A DNA stretch of 64,000 nucleotides from Paludibaculum fermentans (GTDB lineage: Bacteria; Acidobacteriota; Terriglobia; Bryobacterales; Bryobacteraceae). How positions within the stretch are numbered: the first letter of the stretch is position 1; the number at the start of each line of letters is the position of its first letter. Shown here piece after piece: positions 17,476 through 25,883 of the stretch. The notes under the pieces are model-generated. The model searched no databases. It was not told the origin of the DNA and saw nothing but the letters and a program-made list of their open reading frames with translations. The translations under genes were made by a program, and so were the position numbers. The stretch covers positions 620,001-684,000 of the forward strand of contig NZ_CP063849.1 of assembly GCF_015277775.1 (NCBI RefSeq), written 5' to 3'.

Positions 17476-18243
17476 ATGGCATCCTCTCAATTCACAGCGT
17501 ACGAAAGTGAAGTGGCCTCGGCTACTTCCTCCCGCGAAACGTTGATCTTAGAACACTTGCCTCTGGTACGGTGGATTGCCCATCGCATTCACGAGCGTCT
17601 GCCGCGCGAGTTTGCCCTGGACGACCTGATCTCGACGGGCATCCTGGGGTTGATCGCGGCGATCGACAGTTACGATCCGATCCACAACGTCAAGCTTTCC
17701 ACCTTTGCCAGTTACCGGATCCGCGGCGCGATCATGGACAGCATCCGCGGCATCGACGGCATCGCTCCGCATCACCGCAAGGTGGTGAAGCAGGTGCAGG
17801 CGGCGATCGGGAAACTGGAGCAGCGGCTGCAGCGGCCGCCGAGCGAAGACGAGATCGCGGCCGAACTGGGCATGGAGCTGGAAGAGTACCAGCAGACGCT
17901 GGTGCAGACGCGAGGCGTCTCCATCGGCAGCCTGGACGCGGCTCCGGTCAATACGGACAAGATGACCTTCCTGTGTTTCTTCGCGGATCGCGAAGACCAG
18001 GAGCCCGGCCGCATTCTGGAACGGGCTGAACTCAAAAAGGTGATCGCCGAGGGTATTTCGCGCATGCCGATGGCGGAGCGCCAGGTGCTGGCCCTGTACT
18101 ACCAGGAGGGCCTGAACCTGAAAGAGATTGCGTCCATCATGAACCTGCATTACAGCCGGATTTCGCAACTGAAAACGCAGGCGATCCTGAGGTTGAAGAC
18201 GCTGATGGACAAGAAATGGCCGACGCCGCGAGGGGACATCTGA
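17476..18243 (+). CDS. fliA: Flagellar sigma factor FliA (sigma-28)
   Basis: FliA directs RNA polymerase to late flagellar promoters and is held by FlgM. The 255 residues contain region 2 (DDLISTGILGLIAAIDSYDP, then FASYRIRGAIMDSIRGID), region 3 (RPPSEDEIAAELGM) and region 4 (LYYQEGLNLKEIASIMNLHY). The ATG at 17476 follows GGAGG by 6 nt; a GTG at 17464 is a weaker alternative. Its likely target promoters are listed throughout this window. Confidence 0.97.
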   Translation: MASSQFTAYESEVASATSSRETLILEHLPLVRWIAHRIHERLPREFALDDLISTGILGLIAAIDSYDPIHNVKLSTFASYRIRGAIMDSIRGIDGIAPHHRKVVKQVQAAIGKLEQRLQRPPSEDEIAAELGMELEEYQQTLVQTRGVSIGSLDAAPVNTDKMTFLCFFADREDQEPGRILERAELKKVIAEGISRMPMAERQVLALYYQEGLNLKEIASIMNLHYSRISQLKTQAILRLKTLMDKKWPTPRGDI

Positions 18244-18244
18244 C

Positions 18245-18625
18245 ATGACACCCACCGGTCAAGCGCTCGATGGACAGATAGCACCGGCGACTGTGCCGGG
18301 ACTTTGGGAGAACGAGGTGGAGCCTTTGCTGGACCTGGATTTGCCGGTGAGCGTGCGATTTGGGAAGGTGCGGATGCCGTTGTCCCAGGCACTCGAACTG
18401 GGCGACGGATCGATTGTGGAACTGGACTCGCGCGTAGACGATCCGGTGGAAGTGCTGGTGCACGGCAAAGTCGTGGCGCTGGGGCAGCTTGTCGTGGTCG
18501 ACGGCTACTACGGCGTGGAAGTGACGTCGCTGGCGGGCAATGGGACGGCGCGGGTGCCCTTGGAAGCCGTTCTGAATGCCGGCAGCGGTGAGGCGGACCG
18601 GGAAGAGGAGATGGTGCAGGAATGA
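18245..18625 (+). CDS. fliN: Flagellar motor switch protein FliN
   Basis: The 126-residue product has one SpoA domain: LDLPVSVRFGKVRMPLSQAL, then ELGDGSIVELDSRVDDPVEV, LVHGKVVALGQLVVVDGYYG. This is the standard FliN C-ring subunit, better conserved than the 90-residue relative at 3250-3522. It starts 1 nt after the fliA stop and overlaps the next gene by 4 nt. Confidence 0.88.
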   Translation: MTPTGQALDGQIAPATVPGLWENEVEPLLDLDLPVSVRFGKVRMPLSQALELGDGSIVELDSRVDDPVEVLVHGKVVALGQLVVVDGYYGVEVTSLAGNGTARVPLEAVLNAGSGEADREEEMVQE

Positions 18626-19068
18626 CACGCTTTTTCGGGTTGGTGACCGTGCGGCGCAGAAAGCCCGGCACGGAAGACGAAGCCGTCGTGGAGCGTACAG
18701 AATCGCGGGCGGAAGATTCGGCTCGGCCTCTGGGCCTGAGCCTGGCGCCCGGACTGTCCGTGCTGCCCGAGATCTCCCGGATGGCGGCCGAGGAATTGAA
18801 GCGGAAGACCGAAGCCCAGCCGGAACCGGTGGCGGCTCGTCCGGCGCCGGCCGAAGTGCCTGAGAAGGTGGTTCGGGCGGAGAAGCCGGCGCGGCCCGAG
18901 ACCCGCTGGGAGCGTGCCGTCCGCCTGCGGGAGTTGGGGATGCGCGAAGAGCGTATCGCCGCGGACCTGGGTGTGCTGCCTTCGGATTTGCGCCTGCGCT
19001 GGAAGCTGGAAAGCCTGCGCGCAGAGCGGCCGGTGGCGGCCGGCGCCCGGCTGCGAATGAATTCCTAA
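18622..19068 (+). CDS. Unknown protein with possible C-terminal helix-turn-helix, in fliA-fliN operon
   Basis: I do not recognise the family. The 148-residue product has a basic N-terminus, a Pro/Glu/Ala-rich linker (residues ~60-90) and a helical C-terminus (WERAVRLRELGMREERIAAD, then LGVLPSDLRLRWKLESLRAE). The C-terminal segment reads like a helix-turn-helix, reminiscent of the small HTH ends of DUF2802/DUF6115-type proteins found in flagellar loci. The start overlaps the fliN stop (ATGA), so it is translationally coupled to the C-ring gene. Confidence 0.7.
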   Translation: MTRFFGLVTVRRRKPGTEDEAVVERTESRAEDSARPLGLSLAPGLSVLPEISRMAAEELKRKTEAQPEPVAARPAPAEVPEKVVRAEKPARPETRWERAVRLRELGMREERIAADLGVLPSDLRLRWKLESLRAERPVAAGARLRMNS

Positions 19069-19092
19069 AAGAGGCTTCAGAAATTGCGACAG
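19066..19092 (+). promoter_or_regulatory. Predicted sigma-28 promoter of flgM
   Basis: TAAA (overlapping the end of the previous gene), 15 bases, TGCGACAG. The box equals the one before flbD-motAB. It lets FliA drive its own anti-sigma factor and the flgM-flgN-flgK-flgL genes. Confidence 0.6.
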
Positions 19093-19129
19093 TAGGAATG
19101 CACTTCACGAGAATTGAGGGGAGCATCAC

Positions 19130-19429
19130 ATGAAAGTCGAAAACAGACCGTTACAAAACACGAGCTCCGGCAAAGTGCAGACGTTGACGTCCTCCGGCAA
19201 ATCTTTGACGGGTAGAGCCGAAAGTAGCGTGGAGACTACTGGATCGCTGGTGGATCAGATCAACGTCGGCGGGCAGCAGGTACTACTGGCGAAAGCGCGG
19301 GAAGCGGGCTCGGTCGCATCGCCGGAACGGTTGCAAGAGCTGTCCGATCTTGTTGCGTCGGGTAAGTATTCGCCTGATCCAGAAGCCGTTAGTGAATCCA
19401 TTATCAACGACTTGGAGCAAGGTGGATGA
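19130..19429 (+). CDS. flgM: Anti-sigma-28 factor FlgM
   Basis: FlgM binds and inhibits FliA until it is exported through the completed hook. The 99-residue product has a Ser/Thr-rich disordered N-terminus and the conserved FlgM C-terminus (RLQELSDLVASGKYSPDPEA, then VSESIINDL). A GAGGGGAG ribosome-binding site precedes the ATG. The stop overlaps the start of the next gene (ATGA). Confidence 0.92.
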   Translation: MKVENRPLQNTSSGKVQTLTSSGKSLTGRAESSVETTGSLVDQINVGGQQVLLAKAREAGSVASPERLQELSDLVASGKYSPDPEAVSESIINDLEQGG

Positions 19430-19791
19430 CTAAGCGTGTGCCGGGAGCCAGTTTCAGCGAGACCACCGGAATCGAGCCTGCCCTGGAGGCGGAGGTAGGA
19501 GAGATTCGCCGGTTGCTGGTGGAGTCTTCGTTGGAATCGCTGGGACTGGCCTCCGGATTGCTGGAAAACCTTACGAGGGAGATCCAGCACGCTGTGGAAA
19601 ACGGAAATATCTACCGAGAAGCGGACTTGCGAGTACTACTGCGCGAGTTGAACTGTTTGCGTGAGCTCACCGATCAGGGCGCAATTCTGACGGCCGGCTA
19701 TCTGCAGACGCTGCTGGGCCCGGCCATGGACTGCTTCGGCGGTCAGGCCGACCTCGAATCAAGAACCTCACGCATTCACGTCCAGGCCTGA
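19426..19791 (+). CDS. FlgN-like flagellar export chaperone
   Basis: The 121-residue helical protein lies between flgM and flgK, the usual place for FlgN, the chaperone of hook-filament junction proteins FlgK and FlgL. Sequence similarity to FlgN is weak by eye: heptad-like helices (LEAEVGEIRRLLVESSLESL; READLRVLLRELNCLRELTD) and a disordered tail. The role is inferred mainly from position and length. Confidence 0.65.
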   Translation: MTKRVPGASFSETTGIEPALEAEVGEIRRLLVESSLESLGLASGLLENLTREIQHAVENGNIYREADLRVLLRELNCLRELTDQGAILTAGYLQTLLGPAMDCFGGQADLESRTSRIHVQA

Positions 19792-19807
19792 GGCGGAGCG
19801 AAGCATT

Positions 19808-21220
19808 ATGTCAGGCCTGCTATCCTCACTGCAGACGTCCGCGCAGGCATTGCGCGTGCTGGATCGCCAGATGGCGACGACCCAGAATAACGTCAACAAC
19901 TCCCAAACCCCAGGCTATGTGAAGCAGACCGCCAGCACGGCGGCGATGCCGTTTGACCTGAGCGCGGGACTGACGGGCGGCGTGACGAGCCTGCCTGAAC
20001 AGTCCAGCCGTAATCAGTTCGCGGAGCAGAGCGTACGCGGGTCGGTTTCCGATTCGGGATCCCAGGACATTCAAAGCCAAATGCTGTCCATGCTGGAAGG
20101 CGTGCTGCCGGCCGATACCACCAAGGGTGTCGGCGCCGCGCTGACGAAGCTATGGGACAGCTTCTCGTCGTGGAGCACGTCGCCCAACTCCGCTACGCAG
20201 CGCGATGCGGTACTGAATGCCGCCAAGAATCTGGCGTCGGCCTTCAACCAGGCGGCCGGCCAGGTGAGCCAACTGCGGCAATCGGCTGACAAGCAGGCGC
20301 AGACGTCGGTGACCGCGATCAACCAGTTGACGACGCGCATCGCGGCGTTGAACCTGAAGCTCCAGAAGGATGGGCCGGATGCCGGCGTCGACGCGCAGTT
20401 GCACGCCGCGCTGGAGGATCTCTCGGGGCTCACCAATATATCGGTGCTGATGCAGTCCAATGGCACGGCTAACGTGTTGATGGACGGGCAGATCCCGCTG
20501 GTGATGGGCTCGGAGAGCAAAGCCCTCAGCGTGAGCATCACGCCGCAGGGGACGAACGCGCCGCCAAAGTTCCAGCTCATGTCGGCCGACGGCCAGGATG
20601 TGACGAGCCACGCGACGGGCGGCACGCTGGGCGGGCTGGTGGCGTTCCGGACGGGCCCGATTGCCGAACTCGAAGGCGACGGTACTCAACCGGGCACGCT
20701 GAACACATTGGCTTCGAACGTCGCGGATCGGATCAATCAATTGCTGACGTCGGGCTACTCGACGCTGGACCCGACTCCGGTGGCGGGTGTGCCGCTGTTT
20801 CAGTACAACTCCGGGCAGAATGCCGCGTCGACGTTGCAGATCGTGTCGGGCTTCCAGTCCAGCGACCTGGCGGCGGCTGACCAGGGCAATCCGCCGTCGG
20901 TGAATGGAATTGCGCTGCAGTTGGCGGGCTTGCGGGATTCGAGTGCGGCGGCCGACCAGATCAACGGGCAGACCTACGGGCAGTTCCTGAGCTCCATGAC
21001 ATCGAGGGTTGGCTTCCTTTCGAGCGACGCGACCACCAAGGCCTCCAGCGCGGCCGATGCCGTGGTGCAGGCGCGCAGCCTGCGGGAGCAGATCTCCGGC
21101 GTGTCGCTGGATGAAGAGGCGGCCAAGCTGGTGGAATACCAGCGCAGTTACCAGGCCAACGCGAAGATGATCCAGGTCCTCAGCGACCTGACACAGACGC
21201 TGTTGAATAGTGTTGCGTAA
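19808..21220 (+). CDS. flgK: Hook-filament junction protein FlgK
   Basis: FlgK (HAP1) joins hook and filament. The 470-residue protein has the rod/hook N-terminus (RQMATTQNNVNNSQTPGYVK) and the C-terminal FlgK block (EEAAKLVEYQRSYQANAKMI, then QVLSDLTQTLLN). It begins 16 nt after the FlgN-like gene and is followed 12 nt later by flgL. Confidence 0.96.
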   Translation: MSGLLSSLQTSAQALRVLDRQMATTQNNVNNSQTPGYVKQTASTAAMPFDLSAGLTGGVTSLPEQSSRNQFAEQSVRGSVSDSGSQDIQSQMLSMLEGVLPADTTKGVGAALTKLWDSFSSWSTSPNSATQRDAVLNAAKNLASAFNQAAGQVSQLRQSADKQAQTSVTAINQLTTRIAALNLKLQKDGPDAGVDAQLHAALEDLSGLTNISVLMQSNGTANVLMDGQIPLVMGSESKALSVSITPQGTNAPPKFQLMSADGQDVTSHATGGTLGGLVAFRTGPIAELEGDGTQPGTLNTLASNVADRINQLLTSGYSTLDPTPVAGVPLFQYNSGQNAASTLQIVSGFQSSDLAAADQGNPPSVNGIALQLAGLRDSSAAADQINGQTYGQFLSSMTSRVGFLSSDATTKASSAADAVVQARSLREQISGVSLDEEAAKLVEYQRSYQANAKMIQVLSDLTQTLLNSVA

Positions 21221-21232
21221 AGGGACTAGCGA

Positions 21233-22132
21233 ATGACCTCCGGAATAAACGCGAACGGGCAGCGCTTCCTGTTGGACATGAAGCGGATGCAGGAGCGCGG
21301 CGACCGCGCGCAGCAGCAGATCTCCAGCACCAAGCGCCTGGTGACGGCATCGGACGACCCGGTGCAACTGGGGTCGATGTTGAGTCTAAAGTCGCAGTTG
21401 GCCAAGAGTGTGCAGGGCAGGGCGAACCTGGGCCGGTTCCAGACCGAGGTGGATACGGCGGAGACGTCGTTGCAGCAGGCGGTGAAATTGCTGGATAAGG
21501 CCGTCACGCTGGGCGCGCAAGGCTCCAGCAGTGCGGCGCCGGTGGACCGGGCGGCCCTGGCGGTGCAAGTAAAGGGCCTGCTGACTCAGATGGTCGGCAT
21601 CGCCAACACCAACGTGGACGGGCGGTACATCTTCAGCGGCGGCATGGACCAGAAGGCGCCCTACGCGGTGAACCTGGGTTCCACGAACGGGGTGGATCCA
21701 ACCAGTCAATTCATACCTGGCCGTGTGGTCCAGGATCCGTCGGGCAACCCCTTGCCGGCGGGTTTGACGGCCGATACTGTTTTCAATGCGGCCGGCAGCG
21801 ATGGAGTGTTCAAGGCGTTGAACGATTTGCGGATGGCGCTGGAGCAGGATAGCGCCAGCGGTACGCAAACCGCGACGGCCGCATTGGATACGGCCTCAGC
21901 CTATTTAAATCAACAGCTTGCGCACTATGGGAATTTGCAGAGCCAGATTACCGATGCCGTGTCGGCGGCGAACAAGTCAGAGCTGACCTGGAAGACGGCC
22001 CTGTCGGGTATAGAAGACACGGACATGGCGGCGGCGGCAGTGGAAGTGACCCAGAACAAGACGGCCAGGGAAGCGGCATATGCCGCCGAATCGAGCAGGC
22101 CGCGGACGAGTCTTTTCGACTTTCTGAAGTAG
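21233..22132 (+). CDS. flgL: Hook-filament junction protein FlgL
   Basis: FlgL (HAP3) is the second junction protein and resembles flagellin at its ends. The 299 residues include STKRLVTASDDPVQLGSMLS near the N-terminus, NTNVDGRYIFSGGMDQKAPY in the middle and a flagellin-like C-terminal helix (SGIEDTDMAAAAVEVTQNKT). The length and position after flgK are typical. Confidence 0.93.
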   Translation: MTSGINANGQRFLLDMKRMQERGDRAQQQISSTKRLVTASDDPVQLGSMLSLKSQLAKSVQGRANLGRFQTEVDTAETSLQQAVKLLDKAVTLGAQGSSSAAPVDRAALAVQVKGLLTQMVGIANTNVDGRYIFSGGMDQKAPYAVNLGSTNGVDPTSQFIPGRVVQDPSGNPLPAGLTADTVFNAAGSDGVFKALNDLRMALEQDSASGTQTATAALDTASAYLNQQLAHYGNLQSQITDAVSAANKSELTWKTALSGIEDTDMAAAAVEVTQNKTAREAAYAAESSRPRTSLFDFLK

Positions 22133-22146
22133 CGAAGAATTTTTCC

Positions 22147-22173
22147 TAAAACTCTTCACTATTCTTTCGATGC
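22147..22173 (+). promoter_or_regulatory. Weak candidate sigma-28 promoter
   Basis: TAAA, 15 bases, TTCGATGC. The -35 context TAAAACTC is the same as before flbD (23470), but the -10 box only shares CGA with the local consensus. It precedes the small gene at 22203. Confidence 0.35.
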
Positions 22174-22202
22174 AATGGTTAGCAAAGACTTGCGCCACTT
22201 CC

Positions 22203-22562
22203 ATGACGAATCGTATACATGATCGCGCGGTAAACCTTCTTGAGGTTTCCCGGAGAAGCTGGACCGGTGCGGCGGGCGCCGCGGCCGGCCTGATGGAGGC
22301 AGACGAAGGCACCATGATGGCTCCCGGCAGCTCGATGGAAGAAGAACAGCTGGAACTGCTGGAGGCGATTGCGGCCAGCATGAACGAGTGCTCAGCCTCG
22401 GGCACTTACACCGCGTCCTCGAAGATCCGCCACATGGCGATCACGGCGTTGCTGGAACAGGTGTGCGCACCGCAGCAAGTGGAGCGGCCGGTTGCGCGTC
22501 AGGAGGACGGTTTCTCGTCCTGGATGCGAAACAACCGCTTGGTGCCGTCCCTCAGGACCTGA
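22203..22562 (+). CDS. Small unknown protein downstream of flgL
   Basis: I do not recognise a family. The 119-residue reading frame starts at the ATG at 22203; an in-frame ATG at 22170 falls in the candidate promoter -10 box. It has an acidic helical middle (EEEQLELLEAIAASMNECSA) and a Cys at about 91. No good ribosome-binding site is visible. Its last 64 nt overlap the convergent 3' end of fliM. It may be a real late flagellar gene or a chance frame. Confidence 0.42.
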   Translation: MTNRIHDRAVNLLEVSRRSWTGAAGAAAGLMEADEGTMMAPGSSMEEEQLELLEAIAASMNECSASGTYTASSKIRHMAITALLEQVCAPQQVERPVARQEDGFSSWMRNNRLVPSLRT

Positions 22563-23425
22563 CCCTTCTTCCGGACCGATTGATTGAAGACGGCTTCGGC
22601 CTGGCGGTCGACTTTGGAGTCGAGCACCAGCAGGCTGCCGGGCTTGATCTTGGCCAAGGCTGCCAGCGGCAGGGAATTGCCGCTGAGGATCACTTCCACT
22701 TCCACATCGCTGCGCAGTAAGGTATCGCGAATCTGCTGCTTAACGGGGTCGATCTCCTGGTGATTGGCCGTCGTCTGGCCGCCACAACCGGAATCCAGCA
22801 TTTTCACGATGGCGCGAACCGGCAGCACGATGCGCATGTCGGACTCGCAGAAGCCCAGTTGGATGCGGCAGGCCATCGTCATGAGATCCTCATCGGCGCC
22901 GAACACGGAGGCCATCTCCGGTTTGGCGTGGATCTCCTCCAGGATCACGGGGTCTGTAATGGCCCGCTCCCAGCAGATTTGGAACTCGGGGACGAGCTTG
23001 GTGAGCAGCGTCTGGAGCAGTTTCACTTCCACGGCCGTCAGGGGACGGGCGGAGGTGTGCTCGCCGGCGGTGCCACCCAGCATGCGCTCGATAATCGACA
23101 GTAAGACGCTGTTTCCAAAGAAGATACCAGCACGCAAGTTGTTGCCGGAGTTGAGTACGACGAGTGTGGAGTCCTCTTCGATGCGGGTGAGGCAGCCGGC
23201 GGAATCGTCGCGCTCCATCTTTTCCAGCCAAACCCGGATGGGTTGACGCAGCAAGGCGCTGAGGCGGGCGGTGAGCGCGGCGGTGAGGGCCTCGTGCAGA
23301 AGTTGAGCCTTCCGCAACTGGTCGGAGCTCAGCTCGTCCAGCACCGGCAAGCCGGCCGGCAGGGTGTATTCGTTCCGTTTAGGGTCAGCTGGATTCTGAT
23401 AGGCCACGCGCTGTCTCGCTCCCAT
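22499..23425 (-). CDS. fliM: Flagellar motor switch protein FliM
   Basis: FliM is the C-ring subunit that binds CheY-P. The 308 residues have a FliM middle domain (NSVLLSIIERMLGGTAG; LTAVEVKLLQTLLTKLVPEF) and a C-terminal SpoA domain (LRSDVEVEVILSGNSLPLAA; LVLDSKVDRQAEAVFN). The N-terminus starts MGARQRVAYQNPADPK and lacks the canonical LSQ(D/E)EIDALL CheY-binding peptide. It is transcribed divergently from flbD-motAB. Confidence 0.9.
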   Translation of the reverse strand: MGARQRVAYQNPADPKRNEYTLPAGLPVLDELSSDQLRKAQLLHEALTAALTARLSALLRQPIRVWLEKMERDDSAGCLTRIEEDSTLVVLNSGNNLRAGIFFGNSVLLSIIERMLGGTAGEHTSARPLTAVEVKLLQTLLTKLVPEFQICWERAITDPVILEEIHAKPEMASVFGADEDLMTMACRIQLGFCESDMRIVLPVRAIVKMLDSGCGGQTTANHQEIDPVKQQIRDTLLRSDVEVEVILSGNSLPLAALAKIKPGSLLVLDSKVDRQAEAVFNQSVRKKGQVLRDGTKRLFRIQDEKPSS

Positions 23426-23469
23426 TCTATCGGCGGAGAATGAGGCCAGGAATAGAGGCTAACTTCCGC

Positions 23470-23496
23470 TAAAACTCACCGGAACTTCTGCGACAG
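23470..23496 (+). promoter_or_regulatory. Predicted sigma-28 promoter of flbD-motA-motB
   Basis: TAAA, 15 bases, TGCGACAG, identical in both boxes to the flgM promoter. The start codon of flbD lies 27 nt after the -10 box. The -35 is embedded in CTAACTTCCGCTAAA, which recurs with one change at 25821-25835. Confidence 0.65.
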
Positions 23497-23522
23497 AAGA
23501 TCGAAGGTATTTGCGCGCAATC

Positions 23523-23777
23523 ATGATCCGACTCACACGCCTGAACCTGGAACCGATCGTGATCAATTCTGACCTGATCGAGTGCGTCGAGTCGACTCCG
23601 GACACGGTGTTGAAGCTGACAAACGGGCAGCGGCTGATGGTTCGGGAATCGCTGGATGAGGTGGTCGCGCGGGTGATTGAGTACAGGCGGGCCATCGCTG
23701 CCGCGCCGCCGGCGAGCGGTCGTGGCGGGACGGCGGCCGCCCTGTTCGCGGGAGAGAGCAAGCATGGCTACCGCTGA
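23523..23777 (+). CDS. flbD: FlbD family flagellar protein
   Basis: The 84-residue product matches the small FlbD family found next to motA in many Gram-positive and Acidobacteria-type loci: MIRLTRLNLEPIVINSDLIE, then VESTPDTVLKLTNGQRLMVR and ESLDEVVARVIEYRR. It is not the Caulobacter response regulator of the same name. It overlaps motA by 14 nt, and its exact role is unknown. Confidence 0.88.
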   Translation: MIRLTRLNLEPIVINSDLIECVESTPDTVLKLTNGQRLMVRESLDEVVARVIEYRRAIAAAPPASGRGGTAAALFAGESKHGYR

Positions 23778-24639
23778 CAACAGCACGGACCAGACGTTAA
23801 AGAAACGGCTGGATTTCTCGAGCCTGCTCGGCGCCTCACTGGCGGTCATCAGCCTGGTGGGCGGCCTAATTCTGGAAGGTGGTCATTTCGCGGACATCCG
23901 CCAGGCCTCGGCTCTGCTGATCGTGCTGGGCGGGACGCTGGGCGCGGTGCTGCTGAATACGCCACTGGAATTGTTCACGCGCTTGATGCGGCGATTGCCG
24001 GAACTCTTTTATTATGTGCCGGATCAGGTGGATCAGCGGATTGAGGACATCGCCCGCCTGGCCCAGAAGGCGCGACGTGAAGGCGTGGTTTCGCTGGAAG
24101 ATGAGCTGGAGAAGATCCAGGACCCGTTCCTGCGCCGGGCCTTGGAGCTAGGCGTGGACGGGATGGCGCAGCAGGAGTACCGCGAGACGCTGGAACTGGA
24201 GATCGAACTGGCTGAACGGCGCGCCGAGGCGGAGGCGCATGTGCTTGAATCCGCAGGTGGTTATGCGCCGACGCTGGGTATCCTGGGGGCCGTGCTGGGC
24301 CTGATCCAGGTGATGAAGCACATCGAGAACATCGACCAGGTGGGGCCGGGCATTGCCGTGGCCTTTGTGGCGACTCTCTATGGCGTGGGCTCGGCCAATC
24401 TGCTGTTCCTGCCGGCGGCTGGCAAGCTGCGCGCCCGGTCCCGGTCGCAACTGGTGTGCAACGAGATGATCATGGAGGGTGTGGCGGCGGTGATGGACGG
24501 TTTGAACCCGAAAATGATCCGCCAGAAGCTCGCCTCGTTCCAGCAGCGGGGTCCGTCCGAGGTGCGGCGCAAGACGGCGAAGTTGAGCGAGACCAACAAG
24601 ATAGCTCCACCGGCCAGCGTGCCGACGGTGCAGGGATAG
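23764..24639 (+). CDS. motA: Flagellar motor stator protein MotA
   Basis: MotA forms the proton- or sodium-driven stator with MotB. The 291-residue protein has four membrane segments (SLLGASLAVISLVGGLILEG; ALLIVLGGTLGAVLLNTPLE; GGYAPTLGILGAVLGLIQVM; GPGIAVAFVATLYGVGSANL) and the MotA cytoplasmic loop between helices 2 and 3. The ATG at 23764 lies inside the end of flbD; AGAGAGCA precedes it. Confidence 0.95.
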   Translation: MATADNSTDQTLKKRLDFSSLLGASLAVISLVGGLILEGGHFADIRQASALLIVLGGTLGAVLLNTPLELFTRLMRRLPELFYYVPDQVDQRIEDIARLAQKARREGVVSLEDELEKIQDPFLRRALELGVDGMAQQEYRETLELEIELAERRAEAEAHVLESAGGYAPTLGILGAVLGLIQVMKHIENIDQVGPGIAVAFVATLYGVGSANLLFLPAAGKLRARSRSQLVCNEMIMEGVAAVMDGLNPKMIRQKLASFQQRGPSEVRRKTAKLSETNKIAPPASVPTVQG

Positions 24640-24651
24640 GCAGGCCAAGCC

Positions 24652-25476
24652 ATGCGGCGCCGCAGGAAAACAGACCATCCCGTCAGTCATGACCGCTGGC
24701 TGATCTCCTACGCCGATTTCATCACCCTACTCTTCGCCCTCTTCGTGGTTATGTTTGCGGCCTCGCAAACGGACAAGACGAAGATGGCCGCCATCCAGGA
24801 ATCCTACCTCCGGGCTGTGCAGCGAGGCGCCGTGCTGGAGGGCCGCAGCGTGGTGGCGCGCATCCTGGGCGGTACGGTGGATGAAAAGGGCATCGGAAAC
24901 GCCATGCTGCGCGGGCCTGGGGGCACGAAGAAGGTTCTTCCGGCGGTCACTCCGCAGATTCCGGCCGAGCTGCTGCCTCCCATGAACGCGCTCACCGAGA
25001 AACTGTCCAAGGAGATTGCGGCAGGGAAGCTGAAGGTGAGCCTGGGGGCGCGCGGGCTGGTGATCAGCTTCCGGCAGACCGCCCTGTTCAAGTCTGGAGA
25101 CGATCAGGTCCAGATGGATGCGATCGAGGTCTTCAAGCCGATCGCGGAAGTGCTGCAGTCCCTTCCGAATCATATAGTTGTGGAAGGTCACACGGATTCC
25201 GTGCCGATTCACAACTCGCGTTTCCGCAGTAACTGGGAGCTCTCCGCCGCGCGTAGCATCGCCGTGATGGACATGCTGATCACCAAGTTCGGGATCGACC
25301 GGACGCGCGTGGCGATCCTTGGCTATGGCGAGAACCAGGCGAATGGCGATAACGAGTCGGAAGAGGGGCGGGCCAAGAACCGCCGTGTCGATCTCGTCAT
25401 CCAGAACCTGGGTATTGAAGCTTCTGACCTGACCGCCGCCGCCACCCCTGCGCCGTCATCGACGAGCCGCCGCTAG
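24652..25476 (+). CDS. motB: Flagellar motor stator protein MotB
   Basis: MotB anchors the stator to peptidoglycan. A single membrane helix contains the ion-binding Asp (WLISYADFITLLFALFVVMF, residue about 22). The C-terminal OmpA-type peptidoglycan-binding domain includes IVVEGHTDSVPIHNSRFRSN and GYGENQANGDNESEEGRAKN. The 274-residue length is normal. It is the last gene of the flbD-motA-motB unit. Confidence 0.95.
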   Translation: MRRRRKTDHPVSHDRWLISYADFITLLFALFVVMFAASQTDKTKMAAIQESYLRAVQRGAVLEGRSVVARILGGTVDEKGIGNAMLRGPGGTKKVLPAVTPQIPAELLPPMNALTEKLSKEIAAGKLKVSLGARGLVISFRQTALFKSGDDQVQMDAIEVFKPIAEVLQSLPNHIVVEGHTDSVPIHNSRFRSNWELSAARSIAVMDMLITKFGIDRTRVAILGYGENQANGDNESEEGRAKNRRVDLVIQNLGIEASDLTAAATPAPSSTSRR

Positions 25477-25841
25477 CTCCCGCCTGCCGCCAATCCTCTA
25501 AAAACCCTCCTCCCCCGGTCCACTGTCCTTATATACAGACCAGCGCTCGGTTTCGATCCGCGGCCGCAACTCCCCCTAACGCTTTTAGGTCACTGGACCG
25601 CAAGGGCCGCTGGGCCTGGCGGGCTTGGCCTGCTGCTGTCCTGTCTGGCCATATCCTCGTGGCCGGGACTCTTTCCTGACCTGGGGGGCATGCTACCGCT
25701 GCGGCTACTACTCTGCCTGCGCGCTGCAATGGCACCGGTCGCTTGGACGCCGGTGGCCGGCCAGCCCGACGAGGCCGCTCTTCAAAGTTTTAGTAAAACT
25801 TTCCTCTAATCATGTACTGTCTAATTTCCGCTAAATATAGC

Positions 25842-25855
25842 GTCAGAATTTTGAC
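25842..25855. promoter_or_regulatory. FleQ-like activator box 1 (GTCA-N6-TGAC)
   Basis: GTCAGAATTTTGAC, flanked by C and G to extend the dyad. It has the spacing of Pseudomonas FleQ sites (GTCA-N6-TGAC) and nearly equals the box upstream of flgB (32516). A second box lies 28 bp further on, centre to centre. Confidence 0.55.
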
Positions 25856-25869
25856 GGTCCTGGCTAAGT

Positions 25870-25883
25870 GTCAAAAAACTGAC
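25870..25883. promoter_or_regulatory. FleQ-like activator box 2 (GTCA-N6-TGAC)
   Basis: GTCAAAAAACTGAC, with the outer T and A extending the dyad to TGTCA-N6-TGACA. It is paired with the box at 25842. No sigma-54 promoter with correct spacing was found between here and fliC1, so the target promoter is uncertain. Confidence 0.5.

Noticed and set aside
23426-23460. GCCGATAG before fliM on the minus strand as a sigma-28 -10 box
   Set aside because: No TAAA or TCAA occurs at the required distance, and the -10 does not match the local pattern.
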